Assembly (NCBI RefSeq): GCF_023910635.1
Contig: NZ_JAAVVZ010000004.1
Coordinates: 124,001-188,000, forward strand
Length of the DNA: 64,000 bases
DNA from: Sphingorhabdus sp.
Lineage (GTDB): Bacteria > Pseudomonadota > Alphaproteobacteria > Sphingomonadales > Sphingomonadaceae
Direction: 5' to 3'
In this document: positions 27,501-42,500 of the stretch, one piece after another
Layout of the letters: each line of letters begins with the position of its first letter
Position numbering within the stretch: position 1 is the first letter of the stretch
The notes under the pieces: model-generated
What the model saw: only the letters and a program-made list of their open reading frames with translations
What the model was told of the DNA's origin: nothing
Database searches by the model: none
Program-made: the position numbers and the translations under genes

Positions 27501-30500
27501 TCTTCGGCGTGATTTGACCGATCAGGCCATTTACACGATCGGTCGTATCAAGCTGATAACCGTAAACCGAGATTGTCCCGGAAGCGGTTGACGATGTCGC
27601 AGTGAAGTCCGCGCCGCTGGCAATAACCTTCTTGTTGGCGAGCACATTACCACTGACGTCCCGTGCAACATCTGCACCTTCAAAGCTGACGCTAGTCGCA
27701 GTGGCTGTAACCACATCCTTATCGGTCTCGGTAGCGCTCAGATAGTCGCGCTGCGCACCTGAAACGACATAGTTAACGTTTGCAGCATTGGCCGTCGTTA
27801 AACCGTCATAGACCTTGGAAACGGTACCGGTCAGCGACACGGTAACCTTTGGCGCAAGAGTATACAGCACACCGTTGAGCGTGCTCGACGCCTGCGGCAC
27901 AGTCGACGTGCCATAATTTGCATTGTAATGCTTAAAGCCAGGTGTCAGGCCGCCAAGCGTGTCGAGCGCAGGATTGGTTGACCAAATCTGCCAGACGCCA
28001 TTGAGACCTGTCGTCACCGCGGATGCACCGACATTGTTAATGAAATTACCGGCGGTGACTAATGTGATGTTGCCGCCGCTGGTGATAGCCTTGGCTAGTG
28101 TCAAATTGGCCGCACTTGTTTGCAGCGTTACTGAACCGGTGCTGGTGACGCCGGCGATGCCATCACCAACCGTCAGTGCACGGCCGTTCTTCAGGTTGAA
28201 ATCACCGCCGGTCGAGGCCCGCAGAACGCCGATGCTATTGGTATTATTAAGCGTTACTGAGCCAGCACCCGAAAGAACCAGAGTGTCAGCCGAAATTGCA
28301 CCGACGGCTGCCTGCGTTATAGCTCCAGCTGCTGTTGTAACGCTGACCACTGATCCCTGTACCGAGCCAAGCTTAAGCGCTTGGCTGCTATTGATAGTGA
28401 CCGGCATCCCAAAGGCATTGGCCGCAATCGTTCCGCTGCCAAGCGCGTTGGTGAAGCCCAGGTCAAGGGCGCCACGACCGGCTACCGATGATGATGCGTT
28501 TGCGTTGGCGTCACTCTGCTGAACGGTCAGCAGTAGGTTATTGTTGCCACCAAAGGTCAGCGCCTGATCGGTCTTGATACCTGTTTCAACCGCAGTGCCG
28601 AGATCCTGATACGCGCCAGCAGTCTTGAAGGTAACAGTACCGCGTACCTTGTTGACCTGCGACAGGCTTACCGACGCACCAACATTGGTTCCGGATGCCA
28701 CAATCGACTTGCCGCCAGCCTGCGAAATCACCGTGAGGTCATTAGCCGAAGAATTCGTCACAAGATCAATCGAGGCGCAGCCGGTTAGGCAGGAGTTATT
28801 ATTATTTGCATCATAGGTTGCCAGACTGGACGTTCCGATGAGCTTGCCGCCTGCGACGGATAATGTGATCACGCCGTTCAGGCTGATGGTATTTGGCTGC
28901 TGCGTACCCGCGCCAAACCCGAATACGTTAAGCGCAGAATTGCCCTGAATGAACGTTCCGCCCCCCGTCAGGTTGAAGCTACCGCCAACCTGCAGATAGC
29001 CATCTTGGCTGTTGGCGTTAATCCCGACCGCCTGGGTAGCATTACCGACTGACACGAGGTTAAAGTCGCCAGCCACTAGCGTATTGCCCAAGACCGTACC
29101 CGATGCACCGGTGCCCGAGTTGTCAAAGGTAACATCGCGCAGCGAATTCGGCTGGGCATTGACTGTGAGGCTACCCCCTAAATCAATCACCGCTCCATTG
29201 GTCTGGGTCAGCAACCCGCCAACCACGAAAGATGCACTTGAGGTGTTGTTCGTACCGCTGGCTTTCAAACCAGCAAGGCTAATATTGGTATCAAACGGGT
29301 TGGCGATCGTGTTGATCGTGACGCCGCCGGAGCTGTAGTTGGTGAATCGATAATCCGCATTACTGCTGATCGCTGCAGCGATTATTGGTACGACGTTGTC
29401 TGGGTGGATCAAGTCAACCAAGCCGGTTGATGTGATGGCCAATTTCGCGGCCTTGACCGCAAAACCAGTGCCGGGGATGATCGAGTTGTTACCAGCAATC
29501 TGCACGCCCTGCGACACGCCTGCAGCTTCAATCCAGATAGTCCCTAACGCTTGCGTTCCGCCAATGGCAGCATCAATCGTAATCGCCCCGGGTGAACGTA
29601 GCAGCAAGTTCTTAGCCGCGCCGGAGCCATCGCTATTGATGGCAGCCAGATCAATAGTGGCGGCCGTTCCGTTAGTCACGATGGCGACACCGCCCGTTAG
29701 CGTGATCGCACCCGCCATGGCGATATTGCCGCCAGCAATGATGTCACCGGCAAGGCGGTTGGTGCCTATACCAGACTGGGTGAACGCACCGCCCGAGATT
29801 AAATCGCCTGTGGTCGCCGTCGTCAGAATACCTGAATGGTTCAGATTGGCCGCACCTGCCACCAGAATTGTGCCAGAGACATCAATGTCACCTGCTGAAA
29901 CAATCGTGAGCGCACCAATTGCGCCGTCTATGAATGGTTGGGTGATGGCTGCGCCCGGATCACCGATATAGGTGACCTTGCCGCTGCCAGCAGTCAGCGT
30001 CAGGGTGGCGTGATCAGTGGAAGCCAAGGCTGCGTCGGAGCTAACTGTGCTCAGGAAGCTGATGCTGCCATTATTGGTGGTGGTCAATGCTGCGTTCGTG
30101 CCCAGCACGACCGCATCGCCATAGCTTTGCGCGCCGGTCGTGCGAACCAAACCGCCATTGATCAGAGCCGCATCGCCGCCGCCGCCGACAGTAAGCGACT
30201 TGAGCGCAGCCAATGCTCCAACCGTCCCGCCGAAGGTCGTCAAGCCGCTGCCCGATACCGTCAAGGCGCGAGCGGTGCCATCACTGTTCACCGTCTGCGC
30301 GAGGTTGATGTCAGTGCCGGTTAGGACCACGTCCGTGGTCAGGATAATCGCGTCGTTATAGATCTGCGTTGTCGTCGTATCGACATTGCCACCCAGATAG
30401 ACTGTGCCATTGGTGTTGGTGAGGACCGATGCGGCCTTTAGCGACGCGCCGAAGGTCATCGTGCCTGTGCTGACAAGTTTCAGCGCTCCAAGACGCTCCG

Positions 30501-33500
30501 TGCCCCCAACTGCGCCCGTCAGCGTAACATTCGCTGAGCCAACATTTGCGGTAAAGTCAAAGCCACCGTTCAGCGTGCCTACGATGCCAATATTATCATT
30601 AGTCGTGGTCAGAGACACTGCCCTAGCCAGCGTTACATTTCCGCCATAGGTCTGTGTATCGCTCGTTGTAATCGCAGCGGCGTTGAACGTTGCATCGCCA
30701 GAAACGGAGAGCGTTGTTAGGTCGAGAATGGTATTAGAACCACCGCTCGTTCCGAGAATAGCGCCGCCAACAATTGCAAGGCTATTGTCATTGCCACTGA
30801 TATGTCCTGTCGACACCGTTGACGCGCGCAACGTCGCGTTGGCACCCAGGGAAAGGGTTCCATAGCTTTGAGCACCACTGGTGCGCACGTCGCCATTGGC
30901 CATGGTGACAGTTCCGTTGCCCTGAACCGTAAAGCTCGCCAGCTGTGTGAGACTGCCAATAGCGCCGTTCAGCGCAGTAATGCCAGAGCTGGAAACGGTG
31001 AGCGCATGCGCACCGTCGACAGCACCGCCGAGGGTGGCACCCGCACCGTTGAGTTCAACAGCGCTGGCAAGCGTGATGTCGCCAGTGAAAGTCTGTGAAG
31101 AACTGGTGCTGATTAATGCAGCGGCAAGCGTGCTGGTGCCAGAAACGCTTAGAGTGCTGAGGCCAGTGATCTGATCTCCGGCATCGCCATTTCCAACCAC
31201 GGCGTTACCCGTGATAGTCAACGCGTGTCCGCCGCCGACAACGGTGTCGAGCATCGAGACGCTGGTTGCGTCGAGCGCGATGTTCTCTTTAAGAACAACA
31301 CCGTTTTTGTAAGTTTGCGAGCCCGAAGTGGTAATTGGGCCCGACAGTTCTATTTTGCCAAGGCCGTCGCTTTCGAAGGAAGTCGCCGCAACAGAATCAA
31401 GAAGTTTTACAACGCCGCTGGAGCTGAGCACCACGCCAGCAAGCGCTTTATTGGTCCCCAGGGCCGCATTGAATGTCGCCGCACCGGAGCCGGTGAAGGT
31501 GAAGCTGCGCGCTGTATCATTACTATCGCTATCAATGCTGCCCGCAAATTGCAGCGTTCCTGTGGAGGACTCGATGTGGACGGCATCTGTTAATGTAATT
31601 GCAGTCGCGAAAGACAAGTTTCCATCGAGGAAAAAGTCACTGCCGAGGCTGTTTGTGCCAGTGCCCGTCTGCGCGAAGTTATTTTGAATATAGATGCCGG
31701 CGCCCGGTGCCGTCGTGAACTGACCAGCATTTACGACTGTGACGACCCTTGCGCCAAAGATGCCTCCGAAGCTGATGTCGGCGCCACTGACACCGACCGT
31801 GCCAAAACCGGTGGCCGCATTGGCGAATGTGACATTACCCGTGCCAGCGGAAACTGTGAGCCCAGTTGAGCCATTGGTCCCCGAGACCGCAAGTCCAAAG
31901 TACACAGCATCGTTCGTGGTTGTCAGTGCAACACTGCCGGGAATGACGTTGTCGAATAAGAAAGCATTGCCGAACGACTGGTTACCAACGGTCGTGATAG
32001 ACTTTCCTCGGAAAACCGTCTGTCCACCAATCGTTGGTGTTACTGTAAACGACTGAAGCGCGTTGTTCGCGCCGATATTACCGTAAAGCTGGGAGGTGGA
32101 CGCAATAATTGTGGCAGACCGTGCAGGTCCGGACGCCGCACTGTCGAGGCCGGATGCGAAAGTAATAACAGACGAATCAAAGACCACGTTTGATGTTAAA
32201 ATGACCGCAGAGTTAATGTTGACCGTCGGCGCGGTAACATTGCCTCCAAATTTTGTGGCACCTAGCCCGTTTGTGATTAGACTATTGGCGTCGATCGTAC
32301 TGCCAAATGTTTTTTCACCCGAGGCGGTTAAAGTGACGCGACCTGTTGCACCAGAGTCACCAACGGCACCCGAAATAGTTATCCCACCAGCAGTTGTTAG
32401 GATTTCACTATCAAAAGCACCGTTCAATGTTCCGGTGACAGTGACGTCAGACGCAAGCGAGCGCAGGAATGTCGCATCCGTCAAAACGACATTTCCGTCA
32501 AAAAGCTGGGCATTGCTTGTCGTAATGTCGGATATGTTCAAAGTTGTCTTGCCGCGGACAGTGAGTCCGCCCAGCAGCACGCTAGCGCTCTGATAATCCT
32601 CTGAACGGCCAAACATTGCCTCGCCATCGACGTTGAGGGCAAAATAATCTGTACCGTTGTAGCCCGTAACGGACTTGTTCAGTCGAACGATCATTCCGGT
32701 CAGAGACGTATCGGCACTGAGAGTCACCGCATTAGCATAAGTTTGCGCATTGTTGGTGGTGACTGCACCACCGGAGATGAGCGTCGTCCCGCCGCCATCG
32801 ACCAACAGGCTAGCGAGCGAGGTTGTGCCGCCAACCGCACCAGTGAATGTCGTGAGACCTCGGTCAAAGACGTGCAACGCCCTATTGCCGTCAATGATAT
32901 TTCCGAAGGTGATTCCGGTTCCATTAACTTCCGACGACCGGGCCAATGTCACCGCGCCAGTGTAGTTTTGGGTTCCTGAAGTGAGGACATATTCAGCGGA
33001 CAGGTTAGTTGTGCCAGACACGCTGAGGCTGCTCAATCCGCCGACCGCATCGTTTCCACCGACCGTTCCTAATTGTGCGTTACCCGTGATGGTAAGCCCA
33101 TGGTCTTTGCCCACGACCCTACCAACGGACACAGTAGTGCCAGTTAATATCATATCCGATTCTAGCTGAAGTTCCCCATCAGCGAAGGTTTGCGTGCCGC
33201 CGGTCGTGGTAACTGCATCGAACAGTTCAATAGTTCCCGATGCATCGCTGGTGACAGAGGTCGCGGTCACAGCGCCGCCGAGCCGTGTGATGCCCGCGCC
33301 GTTAAGCGTGACAGACCCCAGCTTTTTGATCCCGCCAAGCGCGGCCGAAAGCAGAATATCCTCCCCGGCAGCCAGAGTTAGATTGCGGGCATCAGTCGTG
33401 CTGCTGTTAACTGTACTGGCAAAGCTGATTGTGCCATTGGTACCCGCAGCGGTGGCTGCAATGTTGCCCGTCAATTCAACGCCAGAAGCGAACGAGATAC

Positions 33501-36500
33501 CGTCTGTCGTCAGGATGTCGCCGCTAAGCTTGTTTGCGCCCGCACCGCTTTGCGTAAACTTAGTGCTGATGATATCGCCATCTGCAGATGTAATGAGCGC
33601 CGCGGCATTGACGATAATTGCCTCGCCTGTTGCGGTGATCCCAGCATTAAGCGTCAGCGCGCTACCTGTGAACTTGAAATATCCTGCAAGAGCCGTTGTA
33701 CCATCAAGCTTGGTCAGGCCAGTCCCGGCCTTTTGCTCATAGCTATCAGCTGTAAGCGCAGCCGTGAACGTCACGTCGTCCGCCGAGTTGAGGACAATGT
33801 CGCCGAGGCCCACGGATTGCGTGCCAACTGCGCCTGTAAAGCTGACATCGCCCGCACCAGCCGTGATCTCTAGGCCAAAGGGCGTGGTGTCTGATTGAAG
33901 GGTTGATGCAAAGCTGATGTTGCTGCCCGAAGAGGTTAGCGTTGTGTTCGCACCGAGTGTCACCGCATTGGAATAGGTCTGCGCACCAGATGTTTTAATA
34001 ACCGAGCCATTAAGACCCACCGTGCCGCCACCGTTGACGGTCAATGCACCCAATAGGTTTGCAGAGCCCAGCGCGGCGTTGAATGTCTTGGCGCCCGCAG
34101 CGGTAACAGTCAGTGCGCGCGGCGTAAGAACATCGTCACTGTCAGTCGTGTTATTCAGCGTAATGTCAGAACCCGTGAGAACAATATCACGCCGAAGGAC
34201 TAGGGCGTCGTCATAGGTCTGTGCGCCAGCGGTCGTGATTGACGCGCCGTTGAGGTTGCTGGTTCCGCCACCATTGACCGTCAGGGACGCAAGCGCCGCC
34301 GTGCCGCCCACAATGCCGCCAAAGTTCGTTATGCCGCTGGCAGAAACGGTGAGAGCCCGAGCAGTGGAGCTGCTCTCACTGTTTACCGTCTGACCAAGGG
34401 TAATGTTCGTGCCGGTAAGCGTCACGCCACCGGTCAGGACCATTAGGTCGTTAAAGATTTGGGTCGTGCTAGTATCGACGGCACCAGCAAGCTTGGTTGA
34501 ACCGCCAACATTGGTTTCTAGCGAGCGTGCATAAACGTCGCCCTTGAAGGCCGTGATGCCATCGCTGCCAATACTGACATCACCCAGACGTCCATCCGTC
34601 TTTGCGCCCGCGGCGCCAGTGAAGGTAACTGCACCAGTGCCCGCAGCGACAATCAATCCGTTGGACTTAGTAGCAGCCGAATCAAGCGCCGCCCCAAAGG
34701 TTATTACACTGTTCGTTGTCGTGAGCGTTGTCGTCGTTCCCAAGGTTACATCACCTTGGAAGTTCTGCGCGCCTGTCGTCGTCAGCGTTTCCGTTTCGAT
34801 CAGCGTCGTGCCGCTAATATCGAGCGAAGCGAGACCTGTGACAGTATCATTTGTGCCGCTTGGGCTTCCCAATTCAGCATTACCCCTGATGGTAAGTATC
34901 TTGCTGCTGCCGCTGACAGACCCATAAGCCTTCAACGTTGCTGCGGTCAGCGTCACGTCGGCCTTAAGCGTCAGAACATCCCGGTAGAATTGATCCCCCG
35001 TGGTCTCAATATTGGCAAAAACCTCGGTCGATCCAGGCGCATCTGTGGCAACAGATCCGGCCTTGACCGTGGTCGAAAACTTCGTCGTGCCGCCACTATT
35101 GACGGTGACGCTGCCCAAAGCAACCGTATCGCCGACCTTGTCAGAAAAGGTGACGTTGCCGCTGCCAGAGTTGAGAGTCATTGCACGTGCGGACGCGGCG
35201 CCGCTGTCCACCGTTGATAGCAAGGTTATGGATCCACCCGATGACGCGACAGTCACGTCACCCATAAGCGTCACGGCCTGCGCCAAGGAAATATTCGCAT
35301 TGGCCGTACTGATGTCACCAGCTAGGCTGTTGAGACCTGATCCCGTCTGGCTGAATGCGCTTCCGGCTGTAATGTCACCAGTAGCTGACGTTGTGAACAG
35401 TCCACTATTGGCGACTGTAAAGCCTGATCCAGTGCTTACCGCACCATTAACTGTAAGCTTCGTTCCGGTGAAGCTAAAACCATTGATAAGCGCCATCGCA
35501 CCCGACAACGACGTCAGGTTCGAGCCTGCTAACTGTTGAAAGCCACCAGCCGTAACAGCCGCTTCAAAACTGACGTCTGAAGCAGTTGAAACTGAAATCA
35601 GGCCAGGTGCTGTAAGGTCTGCATTACCGCCAACCACGCCGGTAAAGCGGATATTGCCGGTCCCGGATGTGAGGGTGAGGTTATAGGCAGAGCCAAGAGC
35701 ATCTAAGGTGCCAAGGAACAGAATATCACCGCCGCTCGCCGCACCTGTAGTGAGAATGCGGTCGCCATTCAGGATCGTAGCGCCAGTAAGAGTAATTGTC
35801 CCACCGCTCTTCGCTGCATTCGTCGTGTTGGCGGTGGTCGAGATATTGCCGAGCAAATTGATGGTGCTCGCAGTCAAGTTGACCTCGCCACCTGCCGCGT
35901 CGCGACCGTTTGCCGACAATGCGCCGGCACTAATCACGCCTGCGGTAGACGTCAGGCGGATAGCGCCTGCCGACGCTGAAGCAGCCGCAGCATCTCCACT
36001 GCTTGTCACTGTTCCAGTGGTGATCGCACCTAAAGCGTGGATGGTGATTGCACCGCCGCTGGAATAGGCTGTGGTATTACCAATCGTAATATCGCCTGCT
36101 GTCGAAACAGCAACGCCAGTGGAGTTGAAGCTGCCAATTTCCGACGACACCGCGCCCGCCGTAAAGCTACCGCCGCGAGTAGTGATTGTTTCAGACACAG
36201 TTATGGCTGCGCCAGGAGAACCCAAGGTAACAGCGCCGCCCTGAGTGGTGACACCGCGCCATGTTAGGCCAGCGGTCGCGCCGCCATCAACGTTGAACGC
36301 ATTCGAACTGCGATAAGTAAAGCCTTGGCCTTCACCGGCAATACGAGCAATCAGTCGCGTCACGGAGTTATCGGTATCTTCAAGGGCCGAAGCATTGGCC
36401 GCATCAATGATGAGCTGGCCAGCACTTATCTGCGTGCTGCCATCGGCTTGCGAGACAGCGCCAGATGTCGCCAGCAGCTTTACGGTGCCGTCGGCGCCAG

Positions 36501-39500
36501 AGACACCAGATCCGGTTTTGGCACCGCCGCGGGCCGTAATCGTCCCGGCGACAGACAAGCTAGACCCGCCAGATGTCAAGGTGATGGAACCCGCATTCCC
36601 GCCATTGCTGTCATTTGCTGTAGCAGCCTGACCCGAAGAAATGATGGTGCCGACAAGCAGAGCGCCATCTGCGCCAGCCGCGGTCGACGTGAGCGTAACT
36701 GCGCCACCTGATGTGCCAGCCGTCGTGCTTTGCGTGTCAATTGTTGTACTTCTGGAATCAATCGACGGAGCTGCGATCGTAATCGCGGCGCCACCTGAGA
36801 CTATACCCGTCGGATTTACCGCGCCGATTGTGAGCGCAGAAAGTGTTGTAAATGTAACCGCACCCGTCGCATCCGATGCAAAAACCGAAACGACGTTAAC
36901 GGGGTTGGAGAAGGTGTCTGCCAGATTGAGCGTGAAGATACCTGTACCACTCAGGCCAAGCTTGGCCGACTGAATGGCACCAGATTGCGTAACCGAACCG
37001 CCCGCCGTCAGAACAGTGGATGCGCCAGTACTAATCGACGATACGGCAAAACCATTACTGTCTGTGTACCGAATTGTGCCGGTAGCGCCGGTATCTGTAT
37101 CTTCACCCAAAGTGGAGCCAGCACCAGCAGTGTCGGCGGCATTGCGCACGGCAATGTTGACTGTCGCGACATTGTTACCAGCAGCAGTTAACAGCACGCC
37201 AGCGCCAGCATTATTCAGCGTCTTAATCGTGAGCGTGTTGGCTTCAACCGATCCGGTGCCCAAGGCACTGGATGCGGCTGTCGAAATGACACCCTTAGAT
37301 GTCAGGGTGACCGTACCTGCGGACTGGATTTGCGCAACGCTAAAGGCGTTGGCGTCAAAATAGCTGATCGCGCCTGCACCCGCCGCCGTATTGGCGGCGT
37401 TCCGGGTGACCAACTTCACCGTTGTTGCATCATTCAAAAGGTTTGCAAGAGTGATTGCGCCAGACCCAGCTGTCGCATTGTCGCGCGCAGTCACGCTGAT
37501 CTGAGATGTGCTGATTGCCGCGCCATTATATTGCTCAATCAGCCCTACGCCGCTGATATCAAGCAAGCCGCCACTTGTGATGTTGGACAGACGTATCGTC
37601 CCACCAGCCGCAATAGAAATCGAACCAGTGCCCGATTCATAATAATAGAATGGGCCCATCGTCAGACCACCCGGCTCCGTCGCGCTAACGGAGATGTTGC
37701 CGGTCGATCCCGTCTTGAGCTTCAGAATATCTGTCGATGACCCGGTCGAGTGGGTGATTGTTTGACCGGACACAGTGATATTGCCCGACGTTGATAGAAT
37801 GCTTTTCGCGAGATTGACCTCACGGTCAGCCGTGATGACGACATTACCTGACGTCGTTGTAATGGTATTGTTGACCTGGGTATCGCCGGTTGTTGCCGCG
37901 CCAAAATTGGCGATCAGAGTGATGCTGCCGGCACCTGTGGTCAGGTTACCAGGCGTCGACAAGTCACCATTTTTCGATTGGAAATAGATGTTACCGGTTG
38001 TGGTGGTAAGATCTTCAGGCGTCAGGACCAAATTGGTGCCTGCAACGGCTGTTATCGATGTCGTACTCGCCAGCTTCCCGGTCAGAGAATTCAGGCTAAG
38101 CTGGTTGATGTCGGCGATACTGACCGATGATCCCGTGCTGTTTAGCGTCACTTGACCGCTGAAATTATTCAGCTCGCTCGCCAGGTCGATGGTCGAAACA
38201 CCTGCATTTATATCCGCTGTCGAGGCGTAGACAGCCGACCCTGTTGTTTGGCTGACGCCCACACCCTTAAGCACGAGGTTAAAGCCAGCAACATTCAGGG
38301 TCTGCGCCCCTAGGCGTAAAGCACCGCCAGTCGTCTCGATCGTCGATCCAGCTCCGGCTGTAACCGTCCCCGTGACGGCAAGGCCAGCAGCGCCTGCTCC
38401 GCCAATGTCCTTAAGCGACAGCGCGCCCGTGGTCGTCAGCGCCCCGAGATTATCAATGGCAATGTTGTTCGCCGTCAGAACCCCAGTATTACCGGTGAGC
38501 GTAGCCGCACTGACAAGACCAGTGGTCGTCGTCTGCGACACGGTGCCAGATAACGGCGCGGCGGAAGTGCCAAGAAGAACGCCGCCACTGGTGGCGGTTA
38601 CGATATTCACCGTGGCGTTGGCAGCAGCAACAATCTGGATCGCCTCCGCGCTGGAGCTGGTGGTGATGACAGTACCGCTGAGCGTAATGCTGTTGCTGCC
38701 GGCACCGCCGCCGCCATTGATGGCGATGGCGCCACTTCCGGCGCTGATCGTGCTGGCCGTCGACTGAGTTACAGTGGCACCTGCCAGATAAACATCACCC
38801 TGCGCAGTAACGGAATTACCACCAATGGCGAGAATGCCAGAGGCATCTCCTTCTGCTTTGGTTGTCGTAATCCGAACGCCGCCGGCGCTGGTAACGGTGC
38901 CCGTGATCGACAGGCCAGCCGTTGAGTCGGCGATGTCCAAATCATATTGGGTCGCGCCCAGTTCTCCGACTTTGGAAATGCCGAGACTTTCAAATTTGTT
39001 CCCGCTGTTGGTCAGCACAACCGAGCCGCCAATGGCACTGGTCGCCGTCCCAAGCGTTAGCGCCTTTGCGTTGACGGTTGTTGCGGTGGCTTGCAAAATA
39101 TTGCCCGTGATCAGGCCGATAGTCGCAGTGTCGTCGCCCAAGATAAGCGTACCATTGGGCACGATGATGCTAGGAAGCGTCAAGTTGCTAGTTCCGCGAA
39201 CGGTGATCGCGGTAGTCGTATTGTTGAGGGTGTTGAGTGTACCGTTGAGCGTAATGTTGCCAGAGGCGGTCCCATCATGACCCGTCAATGAAATTTTGCC
39301 GCCCGCTGCTCCGTCACCAGCCACCGCGCCACTTGTTGAGCCGTTGGCGTTAATCGTCCCGAGGCTCTGGTTTATCCCGCGCCCCGCAAGCGTAATGTTG
39401 CCGCCGCCGTTGACGAGATATTCGCCTGCCTTGATATTGAACGACTGGAGATCGAGCAAGCCACCCGCTGTCTTGAGTGCAACGCTGCCGTTCGATGTAC

Positions 39501-42500
39501 TGATGTCGCCAGAAATCCGAAGGCCACCGCCCGTATTGTTAAAGCTGAAGTCACTGTCGCCATTCTCGCCCTTGATGTAGAATGGCCCGATACCAGCGAC
39601 TTGGTTATTCTGGTTCAGGGTTATGTTACCCTGCGCCGATGGCGCGGCATAAACGGGCGTCCCGCCATTTGCGTTGATCCCCACAAGATTGCCCGTGCTA
39701 GTGATGACACCAGCTGTCTGCGTGATTTTGTCGTTCGAATAGAATTGCACACCGCCCGACCCTGCAGTGATGTTGCCAGCAATGTTGACACTATAGGTAT
39801 TTGCCGTGGCGAATTGATAACCAGACCGGATGGCAACGGATCCGGACACGCCCGAGGAAATAACGCCGGCAGAGGAACTGGAGAAGGTTCCTCCTGCCAG
39901 AAGCTGCATACTACCAGCCGCTGAAATCGCACCGCCGATAGTCAAGGTTTGGCCTTGGTAGGTAGTCAATACAACGGAGGAGGACGTGCCCGAAGAGGTG
40001 ATGCTACCCGTGTTGGAGAATGCCCCTGTCGCGCCACTTGTATACGCAGTGGAGATGGCGATGTTGCCGGTCGTGTTGATCGTGCCGCCAATCGTGATGC
40101 CGCGGTAACCGTTGATGGTTAGCGACCTATCTGTACCCTGCGTTGTGACGGAACCCGTCGACGCAACCGCGATTGTGCCGCTACCGTCGTTCGTTTGTAG
40201 AGTTATCGCGCCCGTGTTGGACGTTACCGCACCGGCAATAGACATAGCGCCGTACAATGACGTCATCCCGATATTGCCAGCCGCAGTCACCGAACCTGTC
40301 GTCGCGCTTACTGCCTGCGTGGAGTTACTCATCAGAGTAACTGCACCCGTTGTTGATGTGAGCGCGCCTGAAACTGAAAGACTGCTGTCCGTCCGCAGAT
40401 TAATCGCACCGCCAGCGGTTAAATTCGTCACGGAACTGAAGCTGTTAGCCGACCGGTCCAGCGTAATCGACCCGCTAACTTTACCTGAAAGCGCTGTCAA
40501 ATCGACATCATTCTGCTGCGTGACATTGCCGGCAACGCTTTCTGTGGTCCAACCAACAGCAACGGAGGAGATGCCTCCCGCGCCAGCCGAAACAGAAGTC
40601 ACAGTCGCAAAATACTTGCTGCCCGATGCCGCGGCCGCATTTGCGCCGGTGATTGTTTCGGTCAAGGTGCGGCCAAACATGTCGGTGCCGGTCACAGTAA
40701 AGGTGCGGGCGCTATCATCCGCGCCGCTGGTGATGACAATGCGGTTCCCAGTGGACGACGTGGCAACGCTGCTTGCCGCGGCAGTGCCGTTGATGGAGAG
40801 CGCCCCTCCTTGATCAGAAATTTCCTGACTTGCAGAAACGGCCGCAGTTACCAAATCCGCACCGAACTGAAGCTTGGCAAAATTGCTCTCGGTGTAACCG
40901 AGTTGAACATTATTAGCATTCTGAATGTAATAATTCTGTGCCGATGAGTTTGAGCGCTGTGTCCCTGACAGCGTCACATTCCCGCCGTTTGGACGCAATA
41001 TTAAGTCGCCAACACCCGACCAGATATTTGCACTGGACGTAATCGACGTCCCCTCAAGGGTCACACCATAGCCTTGTATATCAATGCCATTGACAGTCAG
41101 AGCGCCCATGGTCTTGATTTTGATAGAAGATTGATTGGCGCCTTCATGAAGACTGCTCTGAAGGACCAGATTGTTCCCTTCAGTGTCAGCATCAAAAATC
41201 GAGAATGACCCATAACGCAAGATGCGGTCGACGGCACGGAATTCATTATTAGGATTGGTCAGCGCAATCGCACCGGAGCCGGCCGATGCATCGCGCGCTC
41301 TTATGTAGAGTTGGCCGACCTTGATCGCCGTACCGGTATTTTGCGAAATAGTGCCGGTGAACCAGTTCCAATAATTGCCTCCAGAACCGGAGATGCCATA
41401 ATAATTATCATCACCGATGAACATGCCGCCACGTGATGCTAAGGTACCAGCCGTAATATTCCCAAGAATGGCATTCGTAAAGCCATGCACCATGACCGAA
41501 TTGGTCGATGTGTTCCCAGCAACAATGTTACCCTTAAAGTCGATGACTCCGCGGTTGTTGCCGTTGTTGTAATCATATCCGTAGAGATAGACTTGGTTGG
41601 ATGCGGTGATTGTCGATAACGCACCCTGCGTGATGCCAAGACCAGTGAGCGTTGCGTTGCCCGCCGTAGCCGTAATGTTGAAATTGCCGAGAAGGAGCGC
41701 CCCATTTCCGGTCCCGATGTCCACCGACGTAGCCGTCACATTTCCCGTCAGTGCCATACCCGCCGTGTGGCCCACGGCCTTTACAGTCAGGCTGCTACCA
41801 ACGTCGAAATTGCTCAAGGTATCAATTTTATTGACGGACGATGTGATGGAAATCGAACTGGCCGATGACACCGTAAGGTTGGCGATATCAATCTTATCTG
41901 TCTGGTTCCAGACGTCGACCTGGGAAAGCGCACCAGAAATTGTATCGGAAGCCGCAAGCCCGACAGAAACATTCGCCGCTGTCGCATTTGTGGCAACAAC
42001 GCTGGTAATCGTCTTATAGCTCTTGGAGGATGTGACGCTGGAGGCAGATGCACCAGAAACTGTTTCCGATTGCGCATTGCCGCTGGCATCGGTGCCGGTG
42101 ATGACAAAACTGTTCGACGTCTCATTGCCCGTAAATGTGAGTTTTAGGGCCTTGCTTGTCCGCAGGCGCAGTCCGCTCTCCAACAATGTCAAAGCGCCGC
42201 CCGCAGCGACGCTTTGCGCAGGCGCAACTGCGGTGTCAGAGGCAACAATGCCGATCTGAAGGGTACCCAGGCCCAAAGTGCCGTTATTTATGTTAACAGT
42301 CGAGAGATTGACCGCGCCCGCATCGGTGATGAGAACCGCAGGCGTGCCATTGGTGTCCGCATTGGTCGTCGATACCAGCGCATATTGGGTGATGGTATTG
42401 CCGCCGCCGAACATCCGGATTTTCCCGGTCCCGGCGTTATACACACTGCTTGATGACTCTGAATTGTTGGTGATGCCACCAAGGCCCGTCAGCGTAATGG

